DNA of 64,000 bases from Candidatus Gallispira edinburgensis (GCA_904395805.1 CAJFNV010000045.1:19775-83774), one strand, 5' to 3'; shown: positions 51,990 to 61,455, numbered from the stretch's first letter. Translations and numbers: made by a program. The notes: generated from the sequence alone by a model not told the origin.

Positions 51990-54314
51990 CTATTTCCAAA
52001 ATTCAAATGCTCTTTCAAACAGGCAGAACCATTTATCAAGTACTTCATGATTAAATCCACCTAAATTTATTGTAAAAGTATATATCTGTGCAAAATTTAA
52101 AATGAATCCAAGTATCAATGAAATAAATAATGCTTTTGTTAGTATATTTTTAACACTTTCATTTCTGCAGTTATTATAAATGATAAATGCAATTGTTAAA
52201 GCCCCAATGAGCATCTGCCATGCGAAATCAACTTTATATCTGGCAGCATAACCGCTTTCCCATACAGAAGCTATTATAACAAAAGGTGTAACAATACATA
52301 CAGCAAAAAGCAACACAGCATAAAGTCTTTTATATCTGTTTTGTGAAATTAAATATGCTTTTCTGCCATATATATATGAGAACAAGGGCAGTGCCATCCA
52401 CAAAAGTCCTATTGCTGTTGAATTTGCCACAAAATAATAACCATTAGGATTAAATGTTTCAACAGTTGAAGTTATAAAAGGAAAATCGGGCACAAAACCC
52501 GGCAATGCCGCAAGATAATTATAAAAACCTATTCCTACGAAATGAGGATGATATTCAGCATTTATAAAGTCATTTATTGTGAGTGAGTATTCTATACCAA
52601 AGTCTGTTATAGAACCAAATCTCACACTATTATATATCATCTGTATAAGCCCTATAACAACATAAGGTAAAAGTGCTGCTGTAAAATATCCCGTGCATTC
52701 CTTAAGTTTTTTACCACTGCCTTTAAGTTTTAAATATCCTGCAAATATAAATATCAGAGCACATACACAGTAAACTGCAAGTGTCGGTCTGGACAATACA
52801 CCAAAAGAAAACAGTACCGATGATAAGGCTAATGCTTTCCTGCTTATTTGTCCTTTACCTATAACCCCTGATTTCAAAAGGAAGTAAAAGCCCGATGTAC
52901 AGAACACAAATCCCGACGTCTGTGCAATTTCGTAAAAATTAGGCGTTGGAAAGCAAAACCATATTCCCGTAATAACTTCTGACATAATAAGTCCCATCAA
53001 AACAAGACTTATTTTAGTATTTTCAAAGAATTCCTTCATGTAATTCATATAAAGCTTGTAAAGGAAATAAATTCCTAAAGCACCAAATATAAATACTGCC
53101 CACTGTGACGGGAAATAAAATCCCGTGATCATATGATAAGGCAAAAACAGTAAAAGCACAGGAGCAATTCCGTAATATGAATAATATTTTCCGTTATATA
53201 ACAAGTGATCCCACTTATAGCTAATACCATCACGCTGGCTCCAGTCATATGGATTGTCAAGATTTTCAAGCTCATATGGTACATTATCTATCAAGCTTGT
53301 CTGTCCTGCTTCAAAGGCGTCTACTATTTCCTGCGTTATCTGATTCCCGGAAGTTGACTTAAAGTCATCAAATATATTTTTAAGCCCGTCTCCCCTCTGA
53401 AAAATAATAAGCGCAAAGGCTGTAATTATTAACAAGGCTGTTATAACACGAGCGATTCTCATACACAAGGCTTCATTTTCCTTAAAAGACTTTTTAAATT
53501 CCGCGGAATCACAGAACATATATTTGAGCATTATTAAAATCAATATAATACATATCCTTATTAATGAAAATCTGAAAGCTATGGGAGCATTTATATTGAT
53601 TTCACTAACAGTGATCCTGTCACCGTTCTCAGGTGTAAAATGAAATCTTATCCTGCTTATTTCTCCGGATGAATTACATGGTATTGTATATGTTTTCTCA
53701 CAATCATTTACAATTACAGCTTTAGCAATATTTTTACGGTACTCTCTGTTTGTAGCATCAGCATAGTCAATAAATACTTCAATCTTTTTGTTTAAATCGG
53801 AATGAGCTTTTATTTCTATTGTTCCCACTTCTCTGTCTAAGTTATTAAATTCTATAGACGCCTCGCTATTGTTGTTTGTGTGACCACCTTCAGAATCAAT
53901 ATTAAAATTGCTGAGTACTGCTTCATTAAAATTTAACTGACTGTATTCATAATTTTTAAAGGTAAGCTGAAAAGCATTAAAATTAAAAATAACAATTTCA
54001 AGGACAAATGATATAATTAATCCCTTAAATATCAACTCCAAAATCTTATTTTTATATTTACCAAGAATACAGGACAATAAAAATATTATAACACCTGCGC
54101 TTAAAAAGGCAAAGCAATGAAGTCTTTCTATTCCGGCATTAAATATTCCTAAAATTCCCATAATCATGAAATAAACTAGTACAGCACAGTTTGCAAACAA
54201 TAATATTTTCTGTTTTTTTACAAAAAGCTCGCTGTCATTGTAAAAGACATTTCCATATGAAAAACTAAGTATATATATCAATAGCAAAATATTAATAATA
54301 AAAATGAACATCAT
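51990..54314 (-). CDS. Large polytopic membrane protein (possible GT-C glycosyltransferase)
   Basis: A 774-residue protein with about 12 or more membrane helices and an extracytoplasmic region of some 150 residues (about 115-260, rich in Asn/Asp/Glu, beta-like). A second outside loop around residue 350 has NPYDWSQRDGISYKWDHLLY and KYYSYYGIAPVLLLFLPYHM, which resemble the substrate loops of GT-C-type membrane glycosyltransferases. I do not recognise the exact family. It may add sugars to wall polymers or proteins. It lies between rsmE and the desulfurase gene, 11 bases after rsmE. Confidence 0.6.
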   Translation of the reverse strand: MMFIFIINILLLIYILSFSYGNVFYNDSELFVKKQKILLFANCAVLVYFMIMGILGIFNAGIERLHCFAFLSAGVIIFLLSCILGKYKNKILELIFKGLIISFVLEIVIFNFNAFQLTFKNYEYSQLNFNEAVLSNFNIDSEGGHTNNNSEASIEFNNLDREVGTIEIKAHSDLNKKIEVFIDYADATNREYRKNIAKAVIVNDCEKTYTIPCNSSGEISRIRFHFTPENGDRITVSEININAPIAFRFSLIRICIILILIMLKYMFCDSAEFKKSFKENEALCMRIARVITALLIITAFALIIFQRGDGLKNIFDDFKSTSGNQITQEIVDAFEAGQTSLIDNVPYELENLDNPYDWSQRDGISYKWDHLLYNGKYYSYYGIAPVLLLFLPYHMITGFYFPSQWAVFIFGALGIYFLYKLYMNYMKEFFENTKISLVLMGLIMSEVITGIWFCFPTPNFYEIAQTSGFVFCTSGFYFLLKSGVIGKGQISRKALALSSVLFSFGVLSRPTLAVYCVCALIFIFAGYLKLKGSGKKLKECTGYFTAALLPYVVIGLIQMIYNSVRFGSITDFGIEYSLTINDFINAEYHPHFVGIGFYNYLAALPGFVPDFPFITSTVETFNPNGYYFVANSTAIGLLWMALPLFSYIYGRKAYLISQNRYKRLYAVLLFAVCIVTPFVIIASVWESGYAARYKVDFAWQMLIGALTIAFIIYNNCRNESVKNILTKALFISLILGFILNFAQIYTFTINLGGFNHEVLDKWFCLFERAFEFWK

Positions 54315-54325
54315 AATTTTATCTC

Positions 54326-55054
54326 CTAACCCTCCAGTTCATAAAGCAGTATAACAGAAGCCACAAGCCCTGCCGTTTCCGTTCTCAGTATTCTTTTTCC
54401 GAGAGTAACGGATTTAACACCCTTATCCAGTGCATATTCAATTTCGGCATTTGAAAATCCACCTTCGGGACCTATAAATACGCCTATACTCTTGCCTTTA
54501 AATTCCTTTGCAAAGCTTTTAAGTGAACTGTCTCTTTCCTTTTCATAAGGTATAACAGCCCCGTCAAGACTGCTGCCCTCATCAACTGCCTCTTTAAAAT
54601 TCATTACTCTGTCTACAACGGGAATTTTTCCTCTGCCGCACTGTTTTGCAGCAGCCTCGGCAATTTTGTTCCATCTCAGTAATTTTTTATCTTCCTTGCC
54701 ATCAAGCTTAACAACTGTATGCTCGGTTTTCACAGGCACGATCCTGTCAACACCTATTTCGATACACTTCTGTATAACAAGTTCCATTTTATCAGCCTTG
54801 GGCAGTCCCTGATAAAGTGTGATTTTTATATCAGGCTCATTGTCATTTGTAAATATGTCTGTTATTTTCGCCATAACATACTTTTTTGTTATTTCTGTTA
54901 TTTCGCACTCATAATCTCTGCCCTCGCCGTCACATACAGTGATCATATCACCTGTTTTTGCTCTCAGCACATTCCCTATGTGATTTGCGTTTTCACCTGC
55001 GAGAGTTACAGCATGATCATTTATATCTTCACTTTTTACAAAAAACTTAGGCAT
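54326..55054 (-). CDS. rsmE: 16S rRNA (uracil-N3)-methyltransferase RsmE
   Basis: A 242-residue SPOUT methyltransferase for U1498 of 16S rRNA. N-terminal PUA-like domain (ENANHIGNVLRAKTGDMITV) and the knotted C-terminal domain with IGVFIGPEGGFSNAEIEYAL and the conserved LGKRILRTETAGLVASVILL. It follows prmA by 5 bases, as in many Firmicutes. Full length. Confidence 0.93.
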   Translation of the reverse strand: MPKFFVKSEDINDHAVTLAGENANHIGNVLRAKTGDMITVCDGEGRDYECEITEITKKYVMAKITDIFTNDNEPDIKITLYQGLPKADKMELVIQKCIEIGVDRIVPVKTEHTVVKLDGKEDKKLLRWNKIAEAAAKQCGRGKIPVVDRVMNFKEAVDEGSSLDGAVIPYEKERDSSLKSFAKEFKGKSIGVFIGPEGGFSNAEIEYALDKGVKSVTLGKRILRTETAGLVASVILLYELEG

Positions 55055-55059
55055 TCTCT

Positions 55060-56034
55060 TTACTCCTTAACTGATGTAATGCAAACCCACTCATCCTTAG
55101 CAGCTGTGTTTATGACCTTAAGTCCGCACTTGTCAAGAGCCTCATATACATCCTGCATTCTGTCCTTTATAATGCCTGAAGCAATAAATACACCGCCCTT
55201 TTTAAGCTGAGCAGGCACAACAGGACTTATGGCACAGATAACATCAGCTATAATATTTGCAACGACCACATCATACTTATCATATCCGATCTCATCCTGC
55301 AAAGCCTTGTCACCTATTACATTACCGCTTGTAACATAATATCTGCTTATATCCACACCGCTTAATTCGGCATTTTCATAGGCAGTCTTTATGGCATTTT
55401 CATCTATGTCAACAGCAAAGGCAGACTTGGCACCCAAAAGAAGTGATATAATTGAAAGTATGCCGCTTCCGCAGCCTAAATCTGCAACTACAGAATTCTC
55501 ATTAATGTACTTTTCAAGTTCAAGCATACAAAGCTGTGTAGTCTGATGCAATCCTGTACCGAAAACATGCCCAGGATTTATATTAAACACAACCCTGCCA
55601 TCGGGAACTTCACAGTCCTCCCACACAGGTTTTATAAATATTCTTTCTCCAATAGCAAAAGGCTTATAATAGTCCTTCCATTTATTAAGCCACTCTTCAT
55701 CATTAAGCTCTGACTTTGTTTCAATTGCAAGTCTGCCCAAGTCAAGTCCCGTATCTATATTTTTAAGATTGTTTACAGCCTCTCTTATATGCATCAGAAT
55801 TTCTTCACCATAGGGATTATCACTTACATACACTGTAACCTTTGTTTCTCCTACCGGCTTATTTAAAAGCTCTTCATCAACATAATCCCAGTATGTAGAA
55901 CTGGTTGTAAGATATTCCTTCATTTCATTGTCATCTTCAACCTGTATACCATTTATACCGCAGTCCATAAGTGCTGCCGTAACAGGTTCAATACCTTCTG
56001 TTGTAGTATATATTTTAACCTCTGTCCATTCCAT
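55060..56034 (-). CDS. prmA: Ribosomal protein L11 methyltransferase PrmA
   Basis: A 324-residue SAM-dependent methyltransferase. N-terminal L11-binding domain (about residues 1-65, WTEVKIYTTTEGIEPVTAAL), then INPGHVFGTGLHQTTQLCML and SAM motif I VVADLGCGSGILSIISLLLG, motif post-I AFAVDIDENA and catalytic-region VVANIIADVICAI. It methylates ribosomal protein L11. Operon with rsmE. Confidence 0.93.
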   Translation of the reverse strand: MEWTEVKIYTTTEGIEPVTAALMDCGINGIQVEDDNEMKEYLTTSSTYWDYVDEELLNKPVGETKVTVYVSDNPYGEEILMHIREAVNNLKNIDTGLDLGRLAIETKSELNDEEWLNKWKDYYKPFAIGERIFIKPVWEDCEVPDGRVVFNINPGHVFGTGLHQTTQLCMLELEKYINENSVVADLGCGSGILSIISLLLGAKSAFAVDIDENAIKTAYENAELSGVDISRYYVTSGNVIGDKALQDEIGYDKYDVVVANIIADVICAISPVVPAQLKKGGVFIASGIIKDRMQDVYEALDKCGLKVINTAAKDEWVCITSVKE

Positions 56035-56116
56035 TATCTGTCTCCTCCTCGGTTTAATTATTATAATAATAACACAGTCCAGTTATATTTACAAGGGTTC
56101 TGTTTTTTATAACCAG

Positions 56117-56168
56117 GCTCCCTTCTAAGGGAGCTGTCAGTTTAAATCAGTGCAACTGATTTGAACTG
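56117..56168. repeat. Dispersed palindromic repeat overlapping the Nudix stop
   Basis: GCTCCCTT/AAGGGAGC (56117-56134) and CAGTTTAAATCAGT/ACTGATTTGAACTG (56138-56168, one G-U pair) form two adjacent hairpins. The layout CTCCCTT...AAGGGAGCTGTCAG...CTGACTGAGGG resembles a repeat I know from gut Firmicutes genomes. It overlaps the last nine codons and the stop of the Nudix gene on the minus strand. Confidence 0.6.
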
Positions 56169-56636
56169 ACTGAGGGTTTCCTTGCCGTTTAAAACAGCCT
56201 CCTTAAGCTCATCCCCCTCATATCTCAGCTTAAGAGAAAAGAACGGCTCATTATCCTTTATAAGTTTAAGAAAAATTTTGTCTCCTTCCCATAAATTCAG
56301 TTCAAAAAGCTTGTCCTTACTTACCCATTCCAGCTTTCCCTCATCACACTCTGTTATATTGCCTTCATATCTGTCAGCTGTATAAAGACACATATACTCC
56401 GTTGGATAATCTATTTGAATAAATGTTATAATACCTCTGAATTTATAACTTTTAAGATCAAGTCCCGTTTCTTCCTTTACTTCTCTCAACAGACATTCCT
56501 CGGGACTTTCTCCTTCCTCAAAATGTCCGCCAACACCGATCCACTTATCCTTATTAATATCATTTTTCTTTGACACTCTGTGAAGCATAAGATATTTATC
56601 ATCTTTTTCTATATAACATAAAGTAGTCATTCTCAT
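56142..56636 (-). CDS. Nudix hydrolase (MutT/8-oxo-dGTPase-like)
   Basis: A Nudix protein of about 164 residues. The Nudix box is GHFEEGESPEECLLREVKEE, near residues 37-56 from the chosen start, preceded by DKWIGVGG. It resembles 8-oxo-dGTP diphosphatases that clean the nucleotide pool. The ATG at 56636 is chosen because the first ATG (56645) directly follows AGAGGA without spacing. The C-terminal SQFKSVALI is encoded by a palindromic repeat, so the tail is probably not ancestral. It is divergent from the DUF4190 gene. Confidence 0.82.
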   Translation of the reverse strand: MRMTTLCYIEKDDKYLMLHRVSKKNDINKDKWIGVGGHFEEGESPEECLLREVKEETGLDLKSYKFRGIITFIQIDYPTEYMCLYTADRYEGNITECDEGKLEWVSKDKLFELNLWEGDKIFLKLIKDNEPFFSLKLRYEGDELKEAVLNGKETLSQFKSVALI

Positions 56637-56724
56637 TGTATTCATTCCTCTGTAATAGTTTCTTAAGTTTTAAAATATTGAATTATATATCCAAATATGC
56701 TATTATTTACTTGGAGGTGTTTTT

Positions 56725-57153
56725 ATGGCTGACGATTTAAACAATAATATTATAGACGAAAACCCAAAACCTGCCGATGAAGTAGTAGATGATATTCCCG
56801 AAAATGCAAAGAATATAAATGACAATAAAGCTTCATATTCATCTGTTCATGTTGAAGCAACTGTATCACCGGAAAATTCCCTTATGGGCATTTTATCTCT
56901 TGCTTTGGGAATATTTTCAGTAATTTGCTGCTGCACATTTATACCTTCCGGAATATCAGCAATAATAGGACTTATTTTGGGAATAGTTTCACTTAAAACC
57001 GATAAAGGAAGCAAAAACTTTGCAATCATAGGCATAATTCTCTGTGCAATAGGACTTGCCATATTTATAATATCAGGTGCAATTTTCGTTATAGCAGGCA
57101 GCATAAATGCAAGCTTTGAAATTCCTGCTACAATGCACTCAATGACGATGTAA
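56725..57153 (+). CDS. DUF4190-domain membrane protein
   Basis: A 142-residue protein with an acidic, disordered N-terminus (about 45 residues, Asn/Asp/Glu/Pro-rich) and two membrane helices with a glycine-rich turn: NSLMGILSLALGIFSVICCC, then SAIIGLILGIVSLKT and IIGIILCAIGLAIFIISG. This is the DUF4190 layout. Function unknown. GGAGGTGTTTTT precedes the ATG. Its end overlaps the converging DUF2752 gene by 26 bases. Confidence 0.8.
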   Translation: MADDLNNNIIDENPKPADEVVDDIPENAKNINDNKASYSSVHVEATVSPENSLMGILSLALGIFSVICCCTFIPSGISAIIGLILGIVSLKTDKGSKNFAIIGIILCAIGLAIFIISGAIFVIAGSINASFEIPATMHSMTM

Positions 57154-57493
57154 AGTTTCTTAAGATATAATAGCTGAACAATACTATTATCAATACTACC
57201 CAGAAAGCCAATGCTCTGGGCAGTATTTTTTTATTGAATATTTTTTCAATAAGTCCAAGGCATATAACAGCAGCCAGTATAACAACTCCCGGATTATATT
57301 TAAATGCAGTCCATACTCTTCCCCTTAAAAGATATATAGCTGCCCTTGTACCTCCGCAGCCCGGGCAGTAAAATCCCGTCATTTTATGTATAAAACATTC
57401 GGGAATGAGTATGGTCCAGTAATCTGCCGTCATTCCAAGCAGGATCCCGAAAATAATCAGTATTACGGTTAATATCAGATATTTTTTATTCAT
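57128..57493 (-). CDS. DUF2752 membrane protein
   Basis: A 121-residue protein with three membrane segments and the DUF2752 signature MTGFYCPGCGGTRAAIYLLR near residue 37 (CPxCGGTRA). The family is small membrane proteins of unknown function in many bacteria, possibly redox- or metal-linked because of the Cys pair. The ATG overlaps the UDG stop (57490), so it is coupled to that gene. A terminator for the opposite gene lies inside its coding region. Confidence 0.85.
   Translation of the reverse strand: MNKKYLILTVILIIFGILLGMTADYWTILIPECFIHKMTGFYCPGCGGTRAAIYLLRGRVWTAFKYNPGVVILAAVICLGLIEKIFNKKILPRALAFWVVLIIVLFSYYILRNFTSSLSAL
57192..57232 (+). terminator. Terminator of the DUF4190 gene inside the DUF2752 coding region
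   Basis: AATACTACCCAGA (57192-57204) pairs with TCTGGGCAGTATT (57215-57227, one mismatch), followed by T-run to 57232 on the plus strand. It lies antisense within DUF2752 codons. Confidence 0.65.
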
Positions 57494-58047
57494 AATATTT
57501 CCCTTAGCTTATGTAAATCTTCAATATATACAGGAGCTTTTGCCCTGTCATATATTATTGATGCAGGATGATACAGGGGAAAAATTCTTTTTCCGTTTTT
57601 TTCAGTAAGTTTTCCGTGATAATCACCTATCGAAACTTTCTGGTCCATAAGTACATTTTTAAGGGCAAAATTTCCCAGTGTAACTATAAGCTTTGGATTT
57701 ACAAGTTCAATTTCCTTATGAAGCAGAGGCACAAAGAAGGCAAGTTCAGCCTTGTCTGGTGGTCTGTTCACAGGCTTGTTAGTCTTTGGACTCAGTTTAA
57801 AGGGTCTTATTTTAACCACATTTGAAATATACAGATCCTCCCTTTCAAGTCCCACTATTTCAAGAAATTCATCAAGATTTTTTCCTGCCTTTCCCACAAA
57901 AGGTCTGCCCTGCTTTTCCTCTTCTCCACCCGGAGCCTCACCTATAAGCATAATTTCGGCATTTATTTTACCGTCGCCGAAAACCACCCGCCTGTCGCCA
58001 AATATTTCCCTGCTTTCTCTTTCCATCTGTTCATTAAACTCTTTCAT
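57490..58047 (-). CDS. Uracil-DNA glycosylase family 4-like, without Fe-S cysteines
   Basis: A 185-residue protein of the UDG/SPO1-polymerase-like family. The motif MLIGEAPGGEEEKQGRPFVG near residue 33 and the catalytic-type HPAS near residue 162 (LYHPASIIYD) are present, with KIRPFKLSPK and VNRPPDKAEL between. Family 4 enzymes normally carry four cysteines for a [4Fe-4S] cluster. This protein has none at all, and KIRP replaces KCRP. The N-terminal REIFGDRRVVFGDGK fits. It may still remove uracil from DNA. It overlaps the rhomboid gene by 14 bases. Confidence 0.8.
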   Translation of the reverse strand: MKEFNEQMERESREIFGDRRVVFGDGKINAEIMLIGEAPGGEEEKQGRPFVGKAGKNLDEFLEIVGLEREDLYISNVVKIRPFKLSPKTNKPVNRPPDKAELAFFVPLLHKEIELVNPKLIVTLGNFALKNVLMDQKVSIGDYHGKLTEKNGKRIFPLYHPASIIYDRAKAPVYIEDLHKLREIL

Positions 58048-59098
58048 TTGCTTCTCCTTTCAGCATAACTACACTTGCGGCAAGTCCTGTGACAAATCCG
58101 CCTATATGCCCCCAGTTATCAACATCAGTAAATAAAAATCCGCTGAATATACCCATTATTGCAAAAATTATAACAAAATATGTATCAAATCCCTCAACCG
58201 AACGATTTTTGATCATTGTATACACAAGTATACCTGCCATTAGTCCGAATATTGCTCCAGACGCACCAACTGCATATCCTCCGTTTAACAGCATACTTAA
58301 AATTCCCGCACCTATACCCGATATCAAATACATAATAAGCATTTTTGCCTTACCATAATATTTCTCCACTCTGCTTCCAAGAATATAAAGGGATAATGAA
58401 TTCCCGAGATAATGGGCAATACCTCCGTGAATAAACATATATGTAATAAGCCTGTACCATTGACCCGACATTATACCTTCCCTGTAAATGGCGCCTTCTG
58501 CAATAACTTCGTTTCTCATTCCCGAAAACAGCAGAAAAAGCTCAATTGCACCGTTTATAACAATGAGCCCCAGTGTCAGATATATATTTTTGCTTTTAAT
58601 TTCACTTTTTCTCTTTTCACTGTTCTTCTGCTGAAGCACACTTATATTCTGTGAAACGGTATATTCTCCATTGTCAAATGATTCCTTTATAAGCCTGTCA
58701 AGCTCATTTACCTTGTCAGGCTGCTGTCCCTTTGCAATAAGCTTATTTTCTGTTATATCCACAGTCCATCTTATATCAATAAGGCTGTCATTATAGTCCT
58801 CAATGTCATGATCAGTAAAATCCAGCAGCTCACTGTCAGGTTTCCTGCTTACAAATACTCCTATAACAATAACCTTTTTAAGCTGAGCAAAAAAGCTGAG
58901 CACATCCTTGTAAAAGCCCTTATAGTCATACTTCCTGTCGGCATTTATTATTACAACTCCGTAAGCAATACTTCCTACCTGCTTTATAAGCCCTATATGC
59001 TCCGTATTCTCACCTATATTGCTGTTGTCATAAAAATTCGCTATAGGTCTGTATTCCGCCTCAAGAAGCTTTTCAGTAAAATTTTTTATAAAAGACAT
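58034..59098 (-). CDS. Rhomboid-family intramembrane serine protease
   Basis: A 354-residue protease. Residues 1-170 form a soluble N-terminal region of unknown type. Then six to seven membrane helices carry the rhomboid features: H224 in MFIHGGIAHYLGNSLSL (N233), catalytic S280 in GYAVGASGAIFGLMAG and H331 in WGHIGGFVTGLA. It cleaves membrane proteins within the bilayer. Substrates unknown. The 170-residue N-terminus is long for a rhomboid and may recognise a substrate. The UDG gene is coupled behind it. Confidence 0.92.
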   Translation of the reverse strand: MSFIKNFTEKLLEAEYRPIANFYDNSNIGENTEHIGLIKQVGSIAYGVVIINADRKYDYKGFYKDVLSFFAQLKKVIVIGVFVSRKPDSELLDFTDHDIEDYNDSLIDIRWTVDITENKLIAKGQQPDKVNELDRLIKESFDNGEYTVSQNISVLQQKNSEKRKSEIKSKNIYLTLGLIVINGAIELFLLFSGMRNEVIAEGAIYREGIMSGQWYRLITYMFIHGGIAHYLGNSLSLYILGSRVEKYYGKAKMLIMYLISGIGAGILSMLLNGGYAVGASGAIFGLMAGILVYTMIKNRSVEGFDTYFVIIFAIMGIFSGFLFTDVDNWGHIGGFVTGLAASVVMLKGEANERV

Positions 59099-59227
59099 AT
59101 TGTCCCCTTCCTTAGTATCTCATCAAATTTCATATTGCTGTATAACCGTATGCATCACTCATATTGTGTTTATAAACACCCTAAAGGAACTTTAAGCTCC
59201 TCACTCCTCATTCCTAACTCCTCACTC

Positions 59228-59500
59228 TTATGTAACTATACCAAGCATTAAATACATAAGTCCTATTCCCGGCATACCAAAAACCGATGCAAAAGCCGTA
59301 GTATATATATTTATGCCCAGGCATAAATCAAATTTATAAGCTATACAGTTAATTATCAGTATAAATGATACACCCATTACACCCTGCAGACATAATCTGC
59401 CTATTCTCTCAATGCGATTCATAAAAAACAGACATAAAACAAATAATGATATTGCATATACCGCCCAGCTGAATAGCTGTGTTGAAATAATTTCGCTCAT
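59228..59500 (-). CDS. BofA-like pro-sigmaK processing inhibitor family protein
   Basis: A 90-residue membrane protein with two to three helices. The region GVMGVSFILIINCIAY, followed by TAFASVFGMPGIGLMYLMLG, matches the BofA family, which in Bacillus keeps the sigmaK-processing protease SpoIVFB inactive until the forespore signal. If right, it marks the organism as a spore former or recent descendant. The gene is separate from recA- or sporulation-related neighbours. The family call is based on a short sequence. Confidence 0.7.
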   Translation of the reverse strand: MSEIISTQLFSWAVYAISLFVLCLFFMNRIERIGRLCLQGVMGVSFILIINCIAYKFDLCLGINIYTTAFASVFGMPGIGLMYLMLGIVT

Positions 59501-59565
59501 ATTCTCACCTCTTTAAATTATACGAATACAAGCCCCGGTATATGCCGAATACAGGGTAATAATTT

Positions 59566-61455
59566 TTATTTTATATTTATTTCATTTGGGAATAGTTTTA
59601 TATGCTTTTTACCTGTAATTCTGTTTACAAGCATTACTCCAAGCTGATAACACCCTTCCTCAAACATACAGGTGTTGATATTTGCAGTAAATCCGCACAG
59701 ATCAACATTTGATCCTGTTTTAGCTGAAATATCAGGTCTTAGTTCAACACAAGCTTTAACAGGCACAGCTACATCACTTCTTGTCATAACTATTACATAT
59801 GCTTGTGTTATTTCACCCTTAACATAGGCATATCCGCCTATTGCAGCCATATCCCCCTCTTTTACATATTCAATTTCTGCCTTCAGCTTGTCACTGACAT
59901 ATTTATGAGGGTTTACAAAAGCTCTTCCGAATTTACCGCGGTTTATATACTCTGTGTTTTCAATTGTAAAATCCGCTCTGTGCTGTGTCAGATTTCTGTT
60001 GTAAAAAACATCTCTGTAACATATAAGTCCATGCTTTTTATTTAGCTTTTCCCTTTCACTGTAAAGCCTTTTAAGCTTACTCTCCATTTCCCTGTCATCA
60101 CCCCTTGTAAGAGATTCATGGTGATAAAGCTTTACATCATTTACAACAACATTAAAATACCCCTTTTCAATAAGAGAAAGACACATATCCACATCATTAT
60201 ATGCAACAGGCAGGCTTTCATCAAAGCCGGAAAACCTGTCTTTTTTTATAAGGAGGCAGGCTCCCGTAACAGCTGAATAATTGTAGGCGTATTTATTCCT
60301 TCCGAAATACATTTCACTGTTCTCATCATACCCCTGAAAACAATGTACGGGACCGTTCTGAATATTTATAATTCCACAGTGCTGAATTTTATTGCTTTCC
60401 GGATATATAAGCTTGCATCCAACGGCACCTGCTTTCTCATTTTCACCATAGCTTAACATAACATTGAGCCATTGGGGAGATATGACCTCTGTGTCATCGT
60501 TTAAAAACAGCAAAAATTCCCCTTCCGCATTTTCGGCACCAATATTACACATTTTTGAAAAATTGAAATCTGATTTTTCATAAATATATTTGTCTGCTAT
60601 CTTTTCAACCTTATTTTTCACATCATCTTTACTGCCGTTGTCTGCAACAATTATTTCATAATTTTTGTATTCACTTTTACTTCTTATACTGTCAATACAT
60701 CTTTTAAGTACTTCATAATTGTCCTTTGAAGGTATTATAATGCTTACAAGGCTGTTTCCCTTATACTTTTCTTTTTCCCCTTCTTCTCTCTCTGTTTTTT
60801 TATAATGCAAAAGAACTCTTTCGGTATTTGCAGCTTTTATATTTCTGTATGAAAGCTCTCTTAAAAGACTGTAATAGTCTTTTAATTCTCTTATCAATTC
60901 TCTTTTTATAAGTGCAAATCCAATATAGTTAAAACTTCTCAGAGTGTCAGGTGACCATCCCGGCTTAAAGAAAGGATTTTTTCTTACCCCATTTTCGATA
61001 ATATCCTCATCACTGTATATAATATCATAATCATCATAGAAAAGCTGTCTTATCATATAATAGACTGCCCTGTCACTGAAAATCATATTTTCATCAGCAA
61101 ATCCCACATAATCTCCCTGCGCAATTTGAAGTCCGGTTTTAAAAGCAGTATTTCTGTCACAGCCCTCCTCTGTTATCACAACACTAGCTTCACACTCAAT
61201 ATCTCTGTCACTTACAACGATTATTTCAAAATTACTGTAATTAGTCTGATTTTTAAGAGATTCAAGGGTGTCCCTGTAATCTCCCCCTCCGTACAGTATT
61301 ACGGAAATCAATGGCTTTATTTCAAGGGGCGGCAGATCAATGGAATTTCTGTCCTCATACTTAATGTAATTATCATAATTATTTTTTCTGTTTTTAAGCT
61401 TTCTTTTTGCCAGAAAAAAAGCTTGCCCAACACCATATTTTTTAATAGTCATCAT
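59566..61455 (-). CDS. Tandem GT2 glycosyltransferase
   Basis: A 629-residue protein with two GT-A (GT2-like) modules. The first, about residues 45-205, lacks an obvious DxD (it has GFADENMIFSD and IYSDEDIIE). The second, about 235-480, has SIIIPSKDNYEVLKRCIDSI and FLFLNDDTEVISPQWLNVM (DDT) with YNDVDMCLSLIEKGYFNVVV. The C-terminal 100 residues look beta-rich. It probably makes cell-wall or capsule polysaccharide. No signal or membrane anchor is visible. An upstream ATG pair exists; the first was used. Confidence 0.88.
   Translation of the reverse strand: MMTIKKYGVGQAFFLAKRKLKNRKNNYDNYIKYEDRNSIDLPPLEIKPLISVILYGGGDYRDTLESLKNQTNYSNFEIIVVSDRDIECEASVVITEEGCDRNTAFKTGLQIAQGDYVGFADENMIFSDRAVYYMIRQLFYDDYDIIYSDEDIIENGVRKNPFFKPGWSPDTLRSFNYIGFALIKRELIRELKDYYSLLRELSYRNIKAANTERVLLHYKKTEREEGEKEKYKGNSLVSIIIPSKDNYEVLKRCIDSIRSKSEYKNYEIIVADNGSKDDVKNKVEKIADKYIYEKSDFNFSKMCNIGAENAEGEFLLFLNDDTEVISPQWLNVMLSYGENEKAGAVGCKLIYPESNKIQHCGIINIQNGPVHCFQGYDENSEMYFGRNKYAYNYSAVTGACLLIKKDRFSGFDESLPVAYNDVDMCLSLIEKGYFNVVVNDVKLYHHESLTRGDDREMESKLKRLYSEREKLNKKHGLICYRDVFYNRNLTQHRADFTIENTEYINRGKFGRAFVNPHKYVSDKLKAEIEYVKEGDMAAIGGYAYVKGEITQAYVIVMTRSDVAVPVKACVELRPDISAKTGSNVDLCGFTANINTCMFEEGCYQLGVMLVNRITGKKHIKLFPNEINIK

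Noticed and set aside
55060..55210. Plus-strand open frame overlapping rsmE and prmA
   Set aside because: Antisense to two well-supported genes; no RBS or family sequence.
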